From NCBI RefSeq assembly GCF_002160985.1, contig NZ_NFLQ01000002.1, positions 62,001 through 126,000 on the forward strand: a stretch of 64,000 nucleotides of DNA. Direction: 5' to 3'. Of the stretch, positions 45,997 through 54,634 are shown in pieces. The stretch is from Lachnoclostridium sp. An118. GTDB taxonomy: Bacteria > Bacillota > Clostridia > Lachnospirales > Lachnospiraceae. The first letter of the stretch is position 1. Each line of letters starts with the position of its first letter. Below the pieces are notes generated by a model. It was not told where the DNA came from and searched no databases. It worked only from the letters and a program-made list of their open reading frames with translations. The position numbers were made by a program, and so were the translations under genes.

Positions 45997-47328
45997 ATGA
46001 AGACACAGAGATTACACTTGAAAGCGCCGGACAACTGGGTAAACGACCCCAACGGCTTTATCTACTACAAGGGATACTACCATCTGTTTTATCAGTATTT
46101 TCCCTATGGTCCCCGGTGGGGGACCATGCACTGGGGACACGCGGTGAGCAGGGATCTGGTAACCTGGGAGCACAGGGATCTGGCCCTGTACCCCACCATG
46201 AGGGAGGACCGGAACGGCTGCTTCTCCGGGAGCGCGGTGGAGAAGGACGGAAAGCTGTACCTCATCTACACCGGCGTCCGGTACGAGGTGGTGAACCCGG
46301 AGGACCCTCACACATGCCTGGACGATCAGTTTGAGTCCGCCCAGCTCATGATCTCCTCGGAGGACGGATTTCACTTTGACAACGAGAACGGGAAAAAGGT
46401 GATCATCCCCCCCATCACGGACCCGGCCATCGGCGACCGGACCCACACGAGGGACCCCAAGGTCTGGAAGAGCGGGGACCACTGGTATCTCGTCCTCGGG
46501 AGCACGGTGGGAGAAAAGTACGGGGAGGTGCTCTTCTACAGGAGCGATGACCTCCACACCTGGACCTACGTGGACAAGGCATTCAAGGGACCCGAGTACG
46601 GCTGGATGTGGGAGTGCCCGGACTACTTTGAGACGAAAGGGGGCAAGGTGCTGATCCTCTCCGCCATGGGCTTCCTTAAGAACGGGGAGAAGGAGAAAAA
46701 CCAGTCTATCTGCTTTCATGTGGAGTTTGACCAGTCCTCCTGCCGGATAGAGATCCCGGATACGTATCAGTTCCTGGACTGCGGCCTGGACCTGTACGCG
46801 CCCCAGACGACACTGGACGCGGAGGGGCGGCGGATCCTCTCCGCCTGGGTGAGGATGCCCAAGGTCACGGACGAGGGATGGATCGGCATGTTCTGTACCC
46901 CCAGAGTGGTGGAGGTAAGGGACGGGCACATCTTCTTCCCCATGCACCCGAACGTGCGGGCCGCCTACTCGCAGGAGATCCCGGCCGGCTCCCAGCGGGC
47001 GAAGGACGGCTACCTTGTCTCACTGGACCTGGAGGACGGGGAGGAGCTTGATGTGGGCGGATTTGTCATCCGCCGGGAGGGCGACCGGATCTGCACGGAC
47101 CGGAGCGCCGTGTTCCCCTCCTTCCCGGGGGCCCACCTCCGCTCGGAGACGCCGGCCCTGAAGGGCGGCTGCCACCTGGACGTGGTGGTGGACAAAGACC
47201 TGGTGGAGGTCTTTGTGAACGAGGGAGAGTGCGTGATCAGCAACGCCGTGTACGGCCTGGAGGACAAGATAGGGTGCAGCGGTGAGGGGAAGAAGATGAG
47301 GATGCACATTTTCAGCGCACAGCGCTGA
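45997..47328 (+). CDS. GH32 beta-fructosidase (sucrose/fructan hydrolase)
   Basis: A 443-residue glycoside hydrolase family 32 enzyme. The nucleophile Asp17 is in NWVNDPNG, the transition-state stabiliser is in RDPK (Asp153) and the acid/base Glu206 is in WECPDYF; CFSGSAV is also present. A five-bladed propeller is followed by a C-terminal beta-sandwich (HLDVVVDKDLVEVFVNEGE). No signal peptide, so it acts in the cytoplasm on sugar brought in by the ABC system, releasing fructose for the downstream kinase. The transporter type (ABC, not PTS) argues for unphosphorylated sucrose or short fructooligosaccharides. Confidence 0.95.
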   Translation: MKTQRLHLKAPDNWVNDPNGFIYYKGYYHLFYQYFPYGPRWGTMHWGHAVSRDLVTWEHRDLALYPTMREDRNGCFSGSAVEKDGKLYLIYTGVRYEVVNPEDPHTCLDDQFESAQLMISSEDGFHFDNENGKKVIIPPITDPAIGDRTHTRDPKVWKSGDHWYLVLGSTVGEKYGEVLFYRSDDLHTWTYVDKAFKGPEYGWMWECPDYFETKGGKVLILSAMGFLKNGEKEKNQSICFHVEFDQSSCRIEIPDTYQFLDCGLDLYAPQTTLDAEGRRILSAWVRMPKVTDEGWIGMFCTPRVVEVRDGHIFFPMHPNVRAAYSQEIPAGSQRAKDGYLVSLDLEDGEELDVGGFVIRREGDRICTDRSAVFPSFPGAHLRSETPALKGGCHLDVVVDKDLVEVFVNEGECVISNAVYGLEDKIGCSGEGKKMRMHIFSAQR

Positions 47329-47398
47329 CATCCTTGCAGGAGGAAAAGAGATTGTCTCAACCATTTTTAAGCTGCTGTTTTGGAGAGTACGAAAAGTA

Positions 47399-47427
47399 TG
47401 GAAATATGGCGGGAAATGTTATATGAT
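47399..47427 (+). promoter_or_regulatory. possible internal promoter for the fructokinase gene
   Basis: TGGAAA (47399-47404), 17-bp spacer, TATGAT (47422-47427) in the 143-bp gap after GH32. The -35 is weak. Confidence 0.4.
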
Positions 47428-47471
47428 ATTCAGAGATATTCAACCGAAACATGCGAGGAGGAGAGGTATAG

Positions 47472-48437
47472 ATGGATAGGAAATACGATGTGGTGGCGCT
47501 CGGAGAACTTTTGATCGACTTTACAGAGAATGGCCTGAGCGGCCAGGGCAACCCTCTGCTGGAGGCGAATCCCGGCGGAGCTCCCTGCAATGTGCTGGCC
47601 ATGCTGAACAGGCTGGGGAAAAAGACAGCCTTTATCGGCAAGGTGGGAAATGACCAGTTCGGAAAGATGCTGAAGGAAGTGGTGGAGGAAAGCGGCACGG
47701 ATGTGTCCGGCCTTGCCATGGATGAACAGGTACACACGACACTGGCATTTGTGCACACATTTCCGGACGGAGATAGAGAATTCTCTTTTTACCGCAATCC
47801 GGGCGCTGATATGATGCTGACCAAGGAGGAGGTTGACCCGGAAATCATCAAAAACGCAAGGATCTTCCACTTCGGAACTCTCTCCTCCACCCATGCAGGC
47901 GTGAGGGAGGCCACACGCTACGCTATTGACGTGGCGAAGGAGAACGGCCTTCTCGTCTCCTTTGACCCGAACCTGCGGGAGCCCCTCTGGGAAAGCCTGG
48001 ACCAGGCGAAAGAGGAGATCCTGTACGGTATGTCCAAGTGCGATATTTTAAAGATCTCGGATAATGAGATGGAGTTTATGACGGGGACTTCCGATTACAC
48101 AAAAGGGGTGGAGATGCTGCGGGAGCAGTTTGATATTCCCCTGATCTGTGTCACTCTCGGAAAAGAGGGAAGCCGGGCCTACTACAGGGATATGATCGTG
48201 GAGGCAGCCCCCTTTGTGAGAGAAGATACCATTGAGACGACCGGGGCAGGCGACACTTTTGAGGCCTGCACCCTGAACTACATCCTGGAGCACGGCCTGG
48301 AGGACCTGACAGAGGAGAACTTAAAGGAGATGCTCACCTTTGCCAACGCGGGCGCTTCTATTATCACCACGAGAAAAGGGGCTCTGAAAGTCATGCCGGA
48401 AAAAGCGGAGATCGAGAAAGTGATCCGGGAGAGATAA
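47472..48437 (+). CDS. PfkB-family fructokinase
   Basis: A 321-residue ribokinase-fold sugar kinase. NPGGAPCNVLAMLNRLGKKT (PfkB signature 1 region), FDPNLREPLW, and TTGAGDTFEACTLNYIL, where GAGDTF carries the catalytic Asp and anion hole. It would phosphorylate the fructose released by the upstream GH32. AGGAGGAGAGG precedes the ATG. Confidence 0.93.
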   Translation: MDRKYDVVALGELLIDFTENGLSGQGNPLLEANPGGAPCNVLAMLNRLGKKTAFIGKVGNDQFGKMLKEVVEESGTDVSGLAMDEQVHTTLAFVHTFPDGDREFSFYRNPGADMMLTKEEVDPEIIKNARIFHFGTLSSTHAGVREATRYAIDVAKENGLLVSFDPNLREPLWESLDQAKEEILYGMSKCDILKISDNEMEFMTGTSDYTKGVEMLREQFDIPLICVTLGKEGSRAYYRDMIVEAAPFVREDTIETTGAGDTFEACTLNYILEHGLEDLTEENLKEMLTFANAGASIITTRKGALKVMPEKAEIEKVIRER

Positions 48438-48504
48438 GACCGGTCAGGCAAGGCCCTGAAAACGAGCCGGGATCAAAAAGGTATTTAATTTGAAACAATA
48501 TTTT

Positions 48505-48533
48505 GCCCACACAGCAGCCTGTGTGGGCTTTTT
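48505..48533 (+). terminator. terminator after the fructokinase gene
   Basis: Perfect 9-bp stem GCCCACACA/TGTGTGGGC, loop GCAGCC, then TTTTT. Confidence 0.92.
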
Positions 48534-48542
48534 CCTGTGTGA

Positions 48543-50624
48543 TCATCGGCCAACAAGGACAATGACAGACCGCGCTCCGATGAGCAGACTGTCCCCTGCC
48601 AGCACGGGGAGGGGGGCCTCAAAGAGGATATGCTCCTCGTCTCCGGTGTTGACCGCGATGTGCCAGTGGAGGCCGCCGGGGAGGTGGGGCAGGGTCAGGC
48701 TGTGGGCCTCCCAGTGCACGTTGATACCCAGGTAGATGATATCGTCCCGGGCCTGCGCCGCATCGTAGCCTGCAAAGAGGACGCCGGCCACCCCGTTTCC
48801 GTTATCCTGGGGAGCCTTCCAGGGCTCCTCCGAGTGATAGCTGATGTCCGGCAGAGTGTAGCGGCAGCTCCTGGCAGATCCCCGCAGCACCGGGTGGTCC
48901 ATGCGGAAATGGATCATATACTGGAAGAACCGGAAGATATCCTGGTGCTTTTCCAGGAGGGACCAGTCCAGCCAGGAGATCTCGTTGTCCTGGCAGTAGG
49001 GGTTGTTGTTGCCGAACTGGGTGTTGCAGAATTCATCTCCCGCAAAGAACATGGGTGTCCCGCGGCTGCACATAAGGACAGCGCAGGCGTTGCGGATCAT
49101 CCTCATGCGAAGGGAGAGGACCTCCGGGTCGTCTGTCTCGCCCTCAGCCCCGCAGTTCCAGCTCCGGTTGTCACCCGCACCGTCTGTGTTGTCCCAGCCG
49201 TTTGCCTCGTTGTGCTTCTCGTTGTAGGAGTACAGGTCGTAGAGGGTGAAGCCGTCGTGGCAGGTGAGGAAGTTGACGGAGGCGTGGGTGCCCCGTATCT
49301 TGGGGTCGTAGATGTCCGGGGAGCCGCTGATCCGCTGCAGGGCCGCGGAGGTGTGGGAGATGCCTCCTTTCAGGAAATCTCTCATGTCATCCCGGTATTT
49401 TCCGTTCCACTCGCTCCAGCGGTTGAAGGAGGGGAAGTTGCCCACCTGGTAGAGACCGCCTGCATCCCATGCCTCCGCGATCAGCTTTGTGTTTCCCAGG
49501 AGCGGGTCAAAGGCCAGACTCTTGAGGAGCGGAGGGTGCTCCATGGGTGAGCCGTCCTCGTTGCGCCCCAGGATGGAGGCAAGGTCAAAACGGAAGCCGT
49601 CTATCCTGTAGGAGGTGACCCAGTAGCGCAGGCAGTCCAGGATCAGCTGCTGCACCACCGGGTGGTTGCAGTTCATGGTGTTGCCGCAGCCGCTGAAGTT
49701 GTAGTAGCAGCCCTCCGGGGTGAGGAGGTAGTACACGTTGTTGTCAAAGCCTTTAAAGGAGAAAATGGGACCGTTCTCGTTTCCCTCCGCCGTGTGGTTG
49801 AAGACCACGTCCAGGATGATCTCAATGCCGTTGTCGTGGAGCTCCTTTACCAGCTCTTTCAGCTCCAGCCCCTCCCGGTTGTACTCCACGTCAGCGGCGT
49901 AGCTGGTGTTGGGGGCAAAGAAGCTGACCGTGCTGTAGCCCCAGTAGTTGAGGAGCTCTTTCCCGTTGTAGGTGCGCTTGTCCATGAGCTCGTCGAACTC
50001 GAAGACAGGCATCAGCTCCACCGCATTGACGCCCAGGGCCTTCAGGTAGGGGATTTTTTCTTTTACGCCCAGGAAGGTGCCGGGGGCGGACACATCCTTT
50101 GCCATCTTTGTGAAGCCGCGCACGTGGAGCTCGTAGATGACCAGGTCCTCTATGGGGGTGCACAGCTGGGGCGCCACGCCCCAGTAGAAGTTGTTTTTTA
50201 CCACCCTGGCCCGGTAGCCCTTCTCCAGCACCTTCTTCCCCCAGGTGCTCTGGCCGGTGATGGCCTTGGCGTAGGGGTCGATGAGGATGTTTTTCTTGCT
50301 GAACAGAAGGCCCTTCTCGGGGGCCCAGGGACCGTCCAGGCGGAAGGCGTACTCGAATTCCTCCACGTCCAGGCCGAAGACGATCATGGAGAAGACATTT
50401 CCTATCTTGTAGTTCTCCGGGATAGGGAGGACGGCGTAGGGCTCCTCCGCCTCCCGATGGTAGAGGAGGATCTCGCAGGAGGTGGCGCTTTGGGAGTGGA
50501 CCGTGAAGCTGACTCCCGACGGGATGGCCCAGGCTCCGAAATACTGGTAGAGGCCCGGGCGGACGCGAAATCCATTGATAGTTGCAAGCGGTTCCATGTG
50601 GGCTGGTAAGGTTTCTTTGATCAT
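48543..50624 (-). CDS. glgX: GlgX-type glycogen debranching enzyme / isoamylase
   Basis: A 693-residue GH13 protein. An N-terminal CBM48-like domain (GLYQYFGAWAIPSGVSFTVH) precedes the catalytic barrel: VIYELHVRGFTK, VVFNHTAEGNE, nucleophile Asp in YRIDGFRFDLAS, acid/base Glu in LIAEAWDAGG, and LTCHDGFTLYDLYSYNEKHN. This is the GlgX/TreX isoamylase subgroup, cleaving alpha-1,6 branches of glycogen-like polymers. No signal peptide. No other glycogen genes are adjacent; it lies 60 bp after a response regulator gene and may share its transcript. Confidence 0.92.
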   Translation of the reverse strand: MIKETLPAHMEPLATINGFRVRPGLYQYFGAWAIPSGVSFTVHSQSATSCEILLYHREAEEPYAVLPIPENYKIGNVFSMIVFGLDVEEFEYAFRLDGPWAPEKGLLFSKKNILIDPYAKAITGQSTWGKKVLEKGYRARVVKNNFYWGVAPQLCTPIEDLVIYELHVRGFTKMAKDVSAPGTFLGVKEKIPYLKALGVNAVELMPVFEFDELMDKRTYNGKELLNYWGYSTVSFFAPNTSYAADVEYNREGLELKELVKELHDNGIEIILDVVFNHTAEGNENGPIFSFKGFDNNVYYLLTPEGCYYNFSGCGNTMNCNHPVVQQLILDCLRYWVTSYRIDGFRFDLASILGRNEDGSPMEHPPLLKSLAFDPLLGNTKLIAEAWDAGGLYQVGNFPSFNRWSEWNGKYRDDMRDFLKGGISHTSAALQRISGSPDIYDPKIRGTHASVNFLTCHDGFTLYDLYSYNEKHNEANGWDNTDGAGDNRSWNCGAEGETDDPEVLSLRMRMIRNACAVLMCSRGTPMFFAGDEFCNTQFGNNNPYCQDNEISWLDWSLLEKHQDIFRFFQYMIHFRMDHPVLRGSARSCRYTLPDISYHSEEPWKAPQDNGNGVAGVLFAGYDAAQARDDIIYLGINVHWEAHSLTLPHLPGGLHWHIAVNTGDEEHILFEAPLPVLAGDSLLIGARSVIVLVGR

Positions 50625-50684
50625 AGCTGCCTCCTTTGTCTGCTGTGTTGTCTGTTGTGTTGTCGGGTGTGTGGAGTGGACGGG

Positions 50685-51308
50685 TTACTGCAGGTGCTGG
50701 TAAAAAAAGACGGCCAGCTGGGTGCGGTCTCTGAGGGAGAGCTTTTCCAGCAGGCTGCTCAGGTAGTTCCTCACGGTTCCCTCCCCCAGGAACATGCGGG
50801 AAGCGATCTCCCTGTTGCTGAGTCCCTCCGCCACCAGACTGATGAGCTGATACTCCCTGTCTGTGAGACCGTACTCCTCACGCGGAAAAGCTTTCTCTTT
50901 CTGGAGAAGCCCCGGGATGCGGGACATGATCTCCGTGCCGAACACGGTCTGGCCTGTCTGCACGGCCCGCAGGGCGGGCAGGATACTGCTGTAGTCGGCT
51001 TTCGGGAGATATCCTTTGACCCCGCAGCGGAGGGCCTGGATGATGTACTCGTCGTCTGAAAATGTGGTGAGAAGGAGGATGCGGGCTCCCGGATCCTCCG
51101 CGAGGACAGCCTTTGAGGCCTCCAGGCCGCTCATGCCCTCCATGCGGATATCCATGAGGAGCACGTCCGGCCGCAGGGCTCTGTAGAGGGAGAGGGCCTC
51201 CCGGCCGTCGCTCCCTGTCCCTGTGACCGTGACATGCGGGTCTGCCTCCAGTATGGTCTTCAGCGCTGTGGTCACGAGCGCGTCGTCGTCAATGATCACT
51301 ATATTCAT
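50685..51308 (-). CDS. NarL/LuxR-type response regulator
   Basis: A 207-residue regulator. The receiver domain has the acidic pocket (IIDDDA), phospho-accepting Asp53 in VLLMDIRM, and the conserved Thr/Lys (LLLTTFSDD; GYLPKAD). The C-terminal LuxR helix-turn-helix is LTDREYQLISLVAEGLSNRE. It overlaps the histidine kinase stop by 4 bp. It probably binds the palindrome at 52433 and controls the divergent ABC exporter. Confidence 0.95.
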   Translation of the reverse strand: MNIVIIDDDALVTTALKTILEADPHVTVTGTGSDGREALSLYRALRPDVLLMDIRMEGMSGLEASKAVLAEDPGARILLLTTFSDDEYIIQALRCGVKGYLPKADYSSILPALRAVQTGQTVFGTEIMSRIPGLLQKEKAFPREEYGLTDREYQLISLVAEGLSNREIASRMFLGEGTVRNYLSSLLEKLSLRDRTQLAVFFYQHLQ

Positions 51309-52399
51309 ATAGATTTCCTTTCTGTCATGTCTTTTGCCGCTGCCTTTGGGACAGAGGCGTGGATGGAAAATCCCTGCTCTGTGTTAAACTGGATGACGCC
51401 GCCCAGGCAGCGGATCCGCTCCTTCATGTTTGAGAGCCCCATGCCGTCCGTGAGAGACAGAGGGGCGGAGGTGCCGTTGTCCTGGATGCACAGCCGGTAG
51501 AAGCCGGGGTGCTCCCGGAAGGAGACGGTGACCCTGGAGGCATCGCTGTGGCGTATCACATTGCTCAGGGCCTCCTTGCAGATCATGATCACACTGTATT
51601 TTACCTCCCTCGGGATGGACAGCCCTGCCTCGTAGGAGAGGGAGGCGCTGCAGAACTGAAAATCCCGGATCAGGTCCTCCATCGCCTCCTTCAGGCTGAC
51701 AGAGTCATCCCGCAGGTCGTGGACGCTGCGCCGGATGCTTGTCATGGCGGTGTGGAGGGTGTCCTCCAACTCCTCCAGCGGTCTGGCCAGAGCCCTGTCC
51801 TGGCTAACCGTGCGGATAGCCCCTGTCATGAGGATGGAGCGGGAGAGCATATGTCCCACATTGTCGTGGATCTCCCTGGCGATCCGGTTCCGCTCTTTCA
51901 GGGTCGCGGTGTACACCTGGTAGTCCTGGTTTTCCAGCAGGGCTCTGTTTTTTTCTTCCAGGAGAAGATTTCTCTCCATGCCTGTGTCCCTGGCCGCATG
52001 GACCTCTTTTTCCAGGCGCAGGCCCTCCTGCGTCCGCCTGGCAAGGAGCAGGGCGGCCAGGCAGAAGCACAAAAGAAAAGCGGCGGGCCTGGGGCTGGCA
52101 GCGGGGACGTGGAAGGCTGCGGGCAGGAGGCACAGGGCAAAGAGAAGGGGGCTTTTGCAGGTGCAGACGGTGTACAGCACAGGGGGCAGGAAGATAAGCT
52201 GCCAGGGCGTAAGGAGAGCGGAAATAGTCCAGCAGAGAAAGGCGGGGATATATACGGATTTCCGCGGAAAGAGGAGGACGGCGGAAAGGCAGATCAGGGT
52301 TACCAGGAAGCCGGTGACGGCCTGGGGCAGGTCCTGACAGAAGAGGGTCAGGGACAGGGAACAGACAAACAGGAGAAGGCAGTCGCTCAGTCGTTTCAT
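51305..52399 (-). CDS. sensor histidine kinase (DesK/LiaS-like, HisKA_3)
   Basis: A 364-residue kinase. The first ~130 residues are hydrophobic with about five short membrane helices and almost no extracellular loop, the intramembrane-sensing layout. A coiled coil leads to the phosphorylated His in RIAREIHDNVGHMLS. The HATPase domain has CKEALSNVIRHSDASRV and the G-box DGMGLSNMKERI. ATG at 52399 (MKRLSDCLLLF) has AAAGGAGG 8 bp upstream, so the 16-codon longer frame is rejected. Confidence 0.94.
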   Translation of the reverse strand: MKRLSDCLLLFVCSLSLTLFCQDLPQAVTGFLVTLICLSAVLLFPRKSVYIPAFLCWTISALLTPWQLIFLPPVLYTVCTCKSPLLFALCLLPAAFHVPAASPRPAAFLLCFCLAALLLARRTQEGLRLEKEVHAARDTGMERNLLLEEKNRALLENQDYQVYTATLKERNRIAREIHDNVGHMLSRSILMTGAIRTVSQDRALARPLEELEDTLHTAMTSIRRSVHDLRDDSVSLKEAMEDLIRDFQFCSASLSYEAGLSIPREVKYSVIMICKEALSNVIRHSDASRVTVSFREHPGFYRLCIQDNGTSAPLSLTDGMGLSNMKERIRCLGGVIQFNTEQGFSIHASVPKAAAKDMTERKSI

Positions 52400-52432
52400 C
52401 AGGGGCCTCCTTTCTTTTTGATGGATATAAAA

Positions 52433-52448
52433 AATGACAATTGTCATT
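52433..52448 (+). promoter_or_regulatory. perfect palindrome, probable response-regulator site
   Basis: AATGACAA/TTGTCATT, 16 bp with no mismatch, between the kinase gene and the divergent ABC genes. A half-conserved second site, TGACACTATCA, lies at 52464-52474. Both share TGACA and TCA arms. Confidence 0.7.
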
Positions 52449-52473
52449 CGGTCTACTGACAGGTGACACTATC

Positions 52474-52502
52474 ATTATAGGACGGAAACTTTTATACTAC
52501 AA
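52474..52502 (-). promoter_or_regulatory. promoter of the two-component operon
   Basis: Minus strand TTGTAG (52502-52497), 17-bp spacer, TATAAT (52479-52474). It overlaps the other-strand TATACT -10 at 52493-52498 of the ABC operon, whose -35 (TATCAT, 52470-52475) is poor and overlaps the second operator-like site, as expected for an activated promoter. Confidence 0.65.
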
Positions 52503-52533
52503 GTGAAATCAAAAATAAGAGAGGGAGGTCAGT

Positions 52534-53499
52534 ATGGAGGAGAAAACCATTGTCAGCATACACAATCTGGTGAAGAGATATGGGGATGTGCTGGCTCTTG
52601 ACCATCTGGATCTGGAAATAAAGAGGGGGGAGATATACGGCCTTTTGGGGCCAAATGGGTCGGGAAAGACCACGGCCATCAACTGCCTTCTGGCTCTCCT
52701 TGGATATGACAAGGGGAGCATCCGGGTCTTCGGAGAAAATATGGAGCCGGACAGCTATGAGAGCAAGAGGAGGATCGGTGTGGTCATGCAGAATGTGGCC
52801 GTCTTCGAGGAGCTGACCGTGCGGGAGAACATCGACTATTTCTGCAGCCTGTATGTGAAGGACAAAAAGCGGCGCAGGCAGCTTGTGGAGGAGGCGGTCC
52901 GCTTTACCGGGCTGGAGGACCATCTGAAAAAATATCCCAAAAAGCTTTCCGGGGGACTTCTGCGCAGGCTGAACATCGCCTGTGGCATCGCGCACCGGCC
53001 GGAGCTGATCCTCATGGATGAGCCCACGGTGGCGGTAGACCCCCAGAGCCGCAATCACATCCTGGAGGGGATAAAAAAGCTCAATGAGCAGGGCTCCACC
53101 ATCATCTACACATCCCATTACATGGAGGAGGTGGAGAAGATCTGCACCAGGATATCCATCATGGACCGGGGCCGCATTCTGGCCACAGGCACAAAGGAGG
53201 AGCTGAAGGCCATGATCGGCACCGGGGAGACCATCACGGTGGAGACAGGCGGAATGACAGGAGAGCAGGTGGAGGAGGTCAGGCTGCTCCCGGGCGTGGT
53301 GTCGGCAGACTGCCAGGAGGGAGTCCTGCGGGTGCAGTGCACCCAGGGGGCGGGCAACCTGACAGGGCTTCTGCACAGGCTGGAGGAGGCGGACATTCCC
53401 TTCGGGAGGGTCTGGTCCCAGCCCCCCACGCTGAACGACGTGTTCCTGGAGATCACGGGAAAGCGGCTCAGGGACAGAAAGGAAGAGGAGGAGGGATAA
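52534..53499 (+). CDS. ABC exporter ATP-binding protein
   Basis: A 321-residue ATPase. Walker A GPNGSGKTT, Q-loop VVMQNVAVFEEL, signature KLSGGLLRRLNIACGI, Walker B LILMDEPTVAVDPQSRN, switch TIIYTSHYMEEVE. The signature has LLRR rather than the common QQQR, and the C-terminal ~90 residues are the DrrA/NatA-type extension. It works with the two ABC-2 permeases downstream. Divergent from a two-component system, a layout typical of drug or envelope-stress export. Confidence 0.93.
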   Translation: MEEKTIVSIHNLVKRYGDVLALDHLDLEIKRGEIYGLLGPNGSGKTTAINCLLALLGYDKGSIRVFGENMEPDSYESKRRIGVVMQNVAVFEELTVRENIDYFCSLYVKDKKRRRQLVEEAVRFTGLEDHLKKYPKKLSGGLLRRLNIACGIAHRPELILMDEPTVAVDPQSRNHILEGIKKLNEQGSTIIYTSHYMEEVEKICTRISIMDRGRILATGTKEELKAMIGTGETITVETGGMTGEQVEEVRLLPGVVSADCQEGVLRVQCTQGAGNLTGLLHRLEEADIPFGRVWSQPPTLNDVFLEITGKRLRDRKEEEEG

Positions 53500-53500
53500 A

Positions 53501-54634
53501 ATGGGAACCTATCTGAAATACAGATTTCTCACCCTTGTGCGGGAGAAGTCCTTTATGTTCTGGGCCCTTGCCTTTCCGCTGATCCTGGCGGTCCTCTTCT
53601 ACGTGTCCTTCGGCAACCCGGCAGGGGATGGCATGGGAGAGAAGATGCAGTCTGTGCCGGCCGGCGTGGTGGTCACGGAGGAAAACCCTCCTTTCTCTGC
53701 CTTCCTCGAAGCCCTGGACGGGGACGTGATAGAAATAAAAGAGTATGAAGACAGCCAGGAGGCTTTCGCCGCGCTGCGGGAAGGAGATGTGACAGGCGTC
53801 TTCACCGTAAAGGAAGAGCCGGAGCTGACAGTGGACGGCTCCGGGCTTGCACAGAGCATCCTTGGGGAACTCATGGAGGGGTACGAGCAGCAGGCGTATC
53901 TCCTTGCCCGGGCAGCCAAAGACCACCCGGAGGGAGTGGAACGAGCTGCCGCGGCCGCGCTGGAAGCGTCCGAGGAGAGCGGGGTGCGGGAGGTGAGCCT
54001 TGGAGGAAGGACCACCAATACAGGGGTGCAGTATTTCTTTGCCCTCATCGCCTTCTCCTGCCTGTCCGGCGCCTATCTTGGCATCAAGACGTGCTGCGAC
54101 GGGCAGGCCAACCTGTCTGCCCTGGGAGCCCGCCGGAGCGTCTCTCCCATGCACAAGCTGAAGGGGATCCTGGCGGATTTTGCCGTGCTGATCCTTCTCC
54201 ACTATGCAAATGTGCTGGTGCTGACCGGATTTATATGGCTCGTGCTGGGAGTGGACCTTGGCAGCAGCCCGGGATGGGTCCTTCTTGTGGACCTTGCGGG
54301 GACCCTGATCGGGGTGGGCATTGGCATCCTGACAGGGAGCATCAGCCGTTTTTCCTTCTCCATCAAGATGGGGCTTTGCGTCTGTGCGACCCTGTTTCCC
54401 TCCTTCCTGGCAGGGCTTATGTTCGGGAACATGAAATATGTCATAGAGACCCGCTGCCCGGTCCTTAACCGGATCAACCCTGCGGCAGTGCTGAGCGACG
54501 CCTTCTACTGCCTGGCGGTGTACGAGGACTATGACAGACTGCTGGAGGATATGGCGATCCTGGGAGGCATGAGCATCCTCTGCATCCTCCTGGCCTTCGC
54601 CGCAGTGAGGAGGGAACAGTATGACAGTATTTAG
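53501..54634 (+). CDS. ABC-2 type permease, first subunit
   Basis: A 377-residue permease. One N-terminal helix (FMFWALAFPLILAVLFYVSF), a large extracytoplasmic domain (about residues 40-175), then five or six helices (YFFALIAFSCLSGAYLGIK; VLILLHYANVLVLTGFIWLV; LVDLAGTLIGVGIGILTGSI). This is the YhgE/DrrB-like ABC-2 layout. Starts 2 bp after the ATPase and overlaps the next permease by 14 bp. Confidence 0.9.
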   Translation: MGTYLKYRFLTLVREKSFMFWALAFPLILAVLFYVSFGNPAGDGMGEKMQSVPAGVVVTEENPPFSAFLEALDGDVIEIKEYEDSQEAFAALREGDVTGVFTVKEEPELTVDGSGLAQSILGELMEGYEQQAYLLARAAKDHPEGVERAAAAALEASEESGVREVSLGGRTTNTGVQYFFALIAFSCLSGAYLGIKTCCDGQANLSALGARRSVSPMHKLKGILADFAVLILLHYANVLVLTGFIWLVLGVDLGSSPGWVLLVDLAGTLIGVGIGILTGSISRFSFSIKMGLCVCATLFPSFLAGLMFGNMKYVIETRCPVLNRINPAAVLSDAFYCLAVYEDYDRLLEDMAILGGMSILCILLAFAAVRREQYDSI

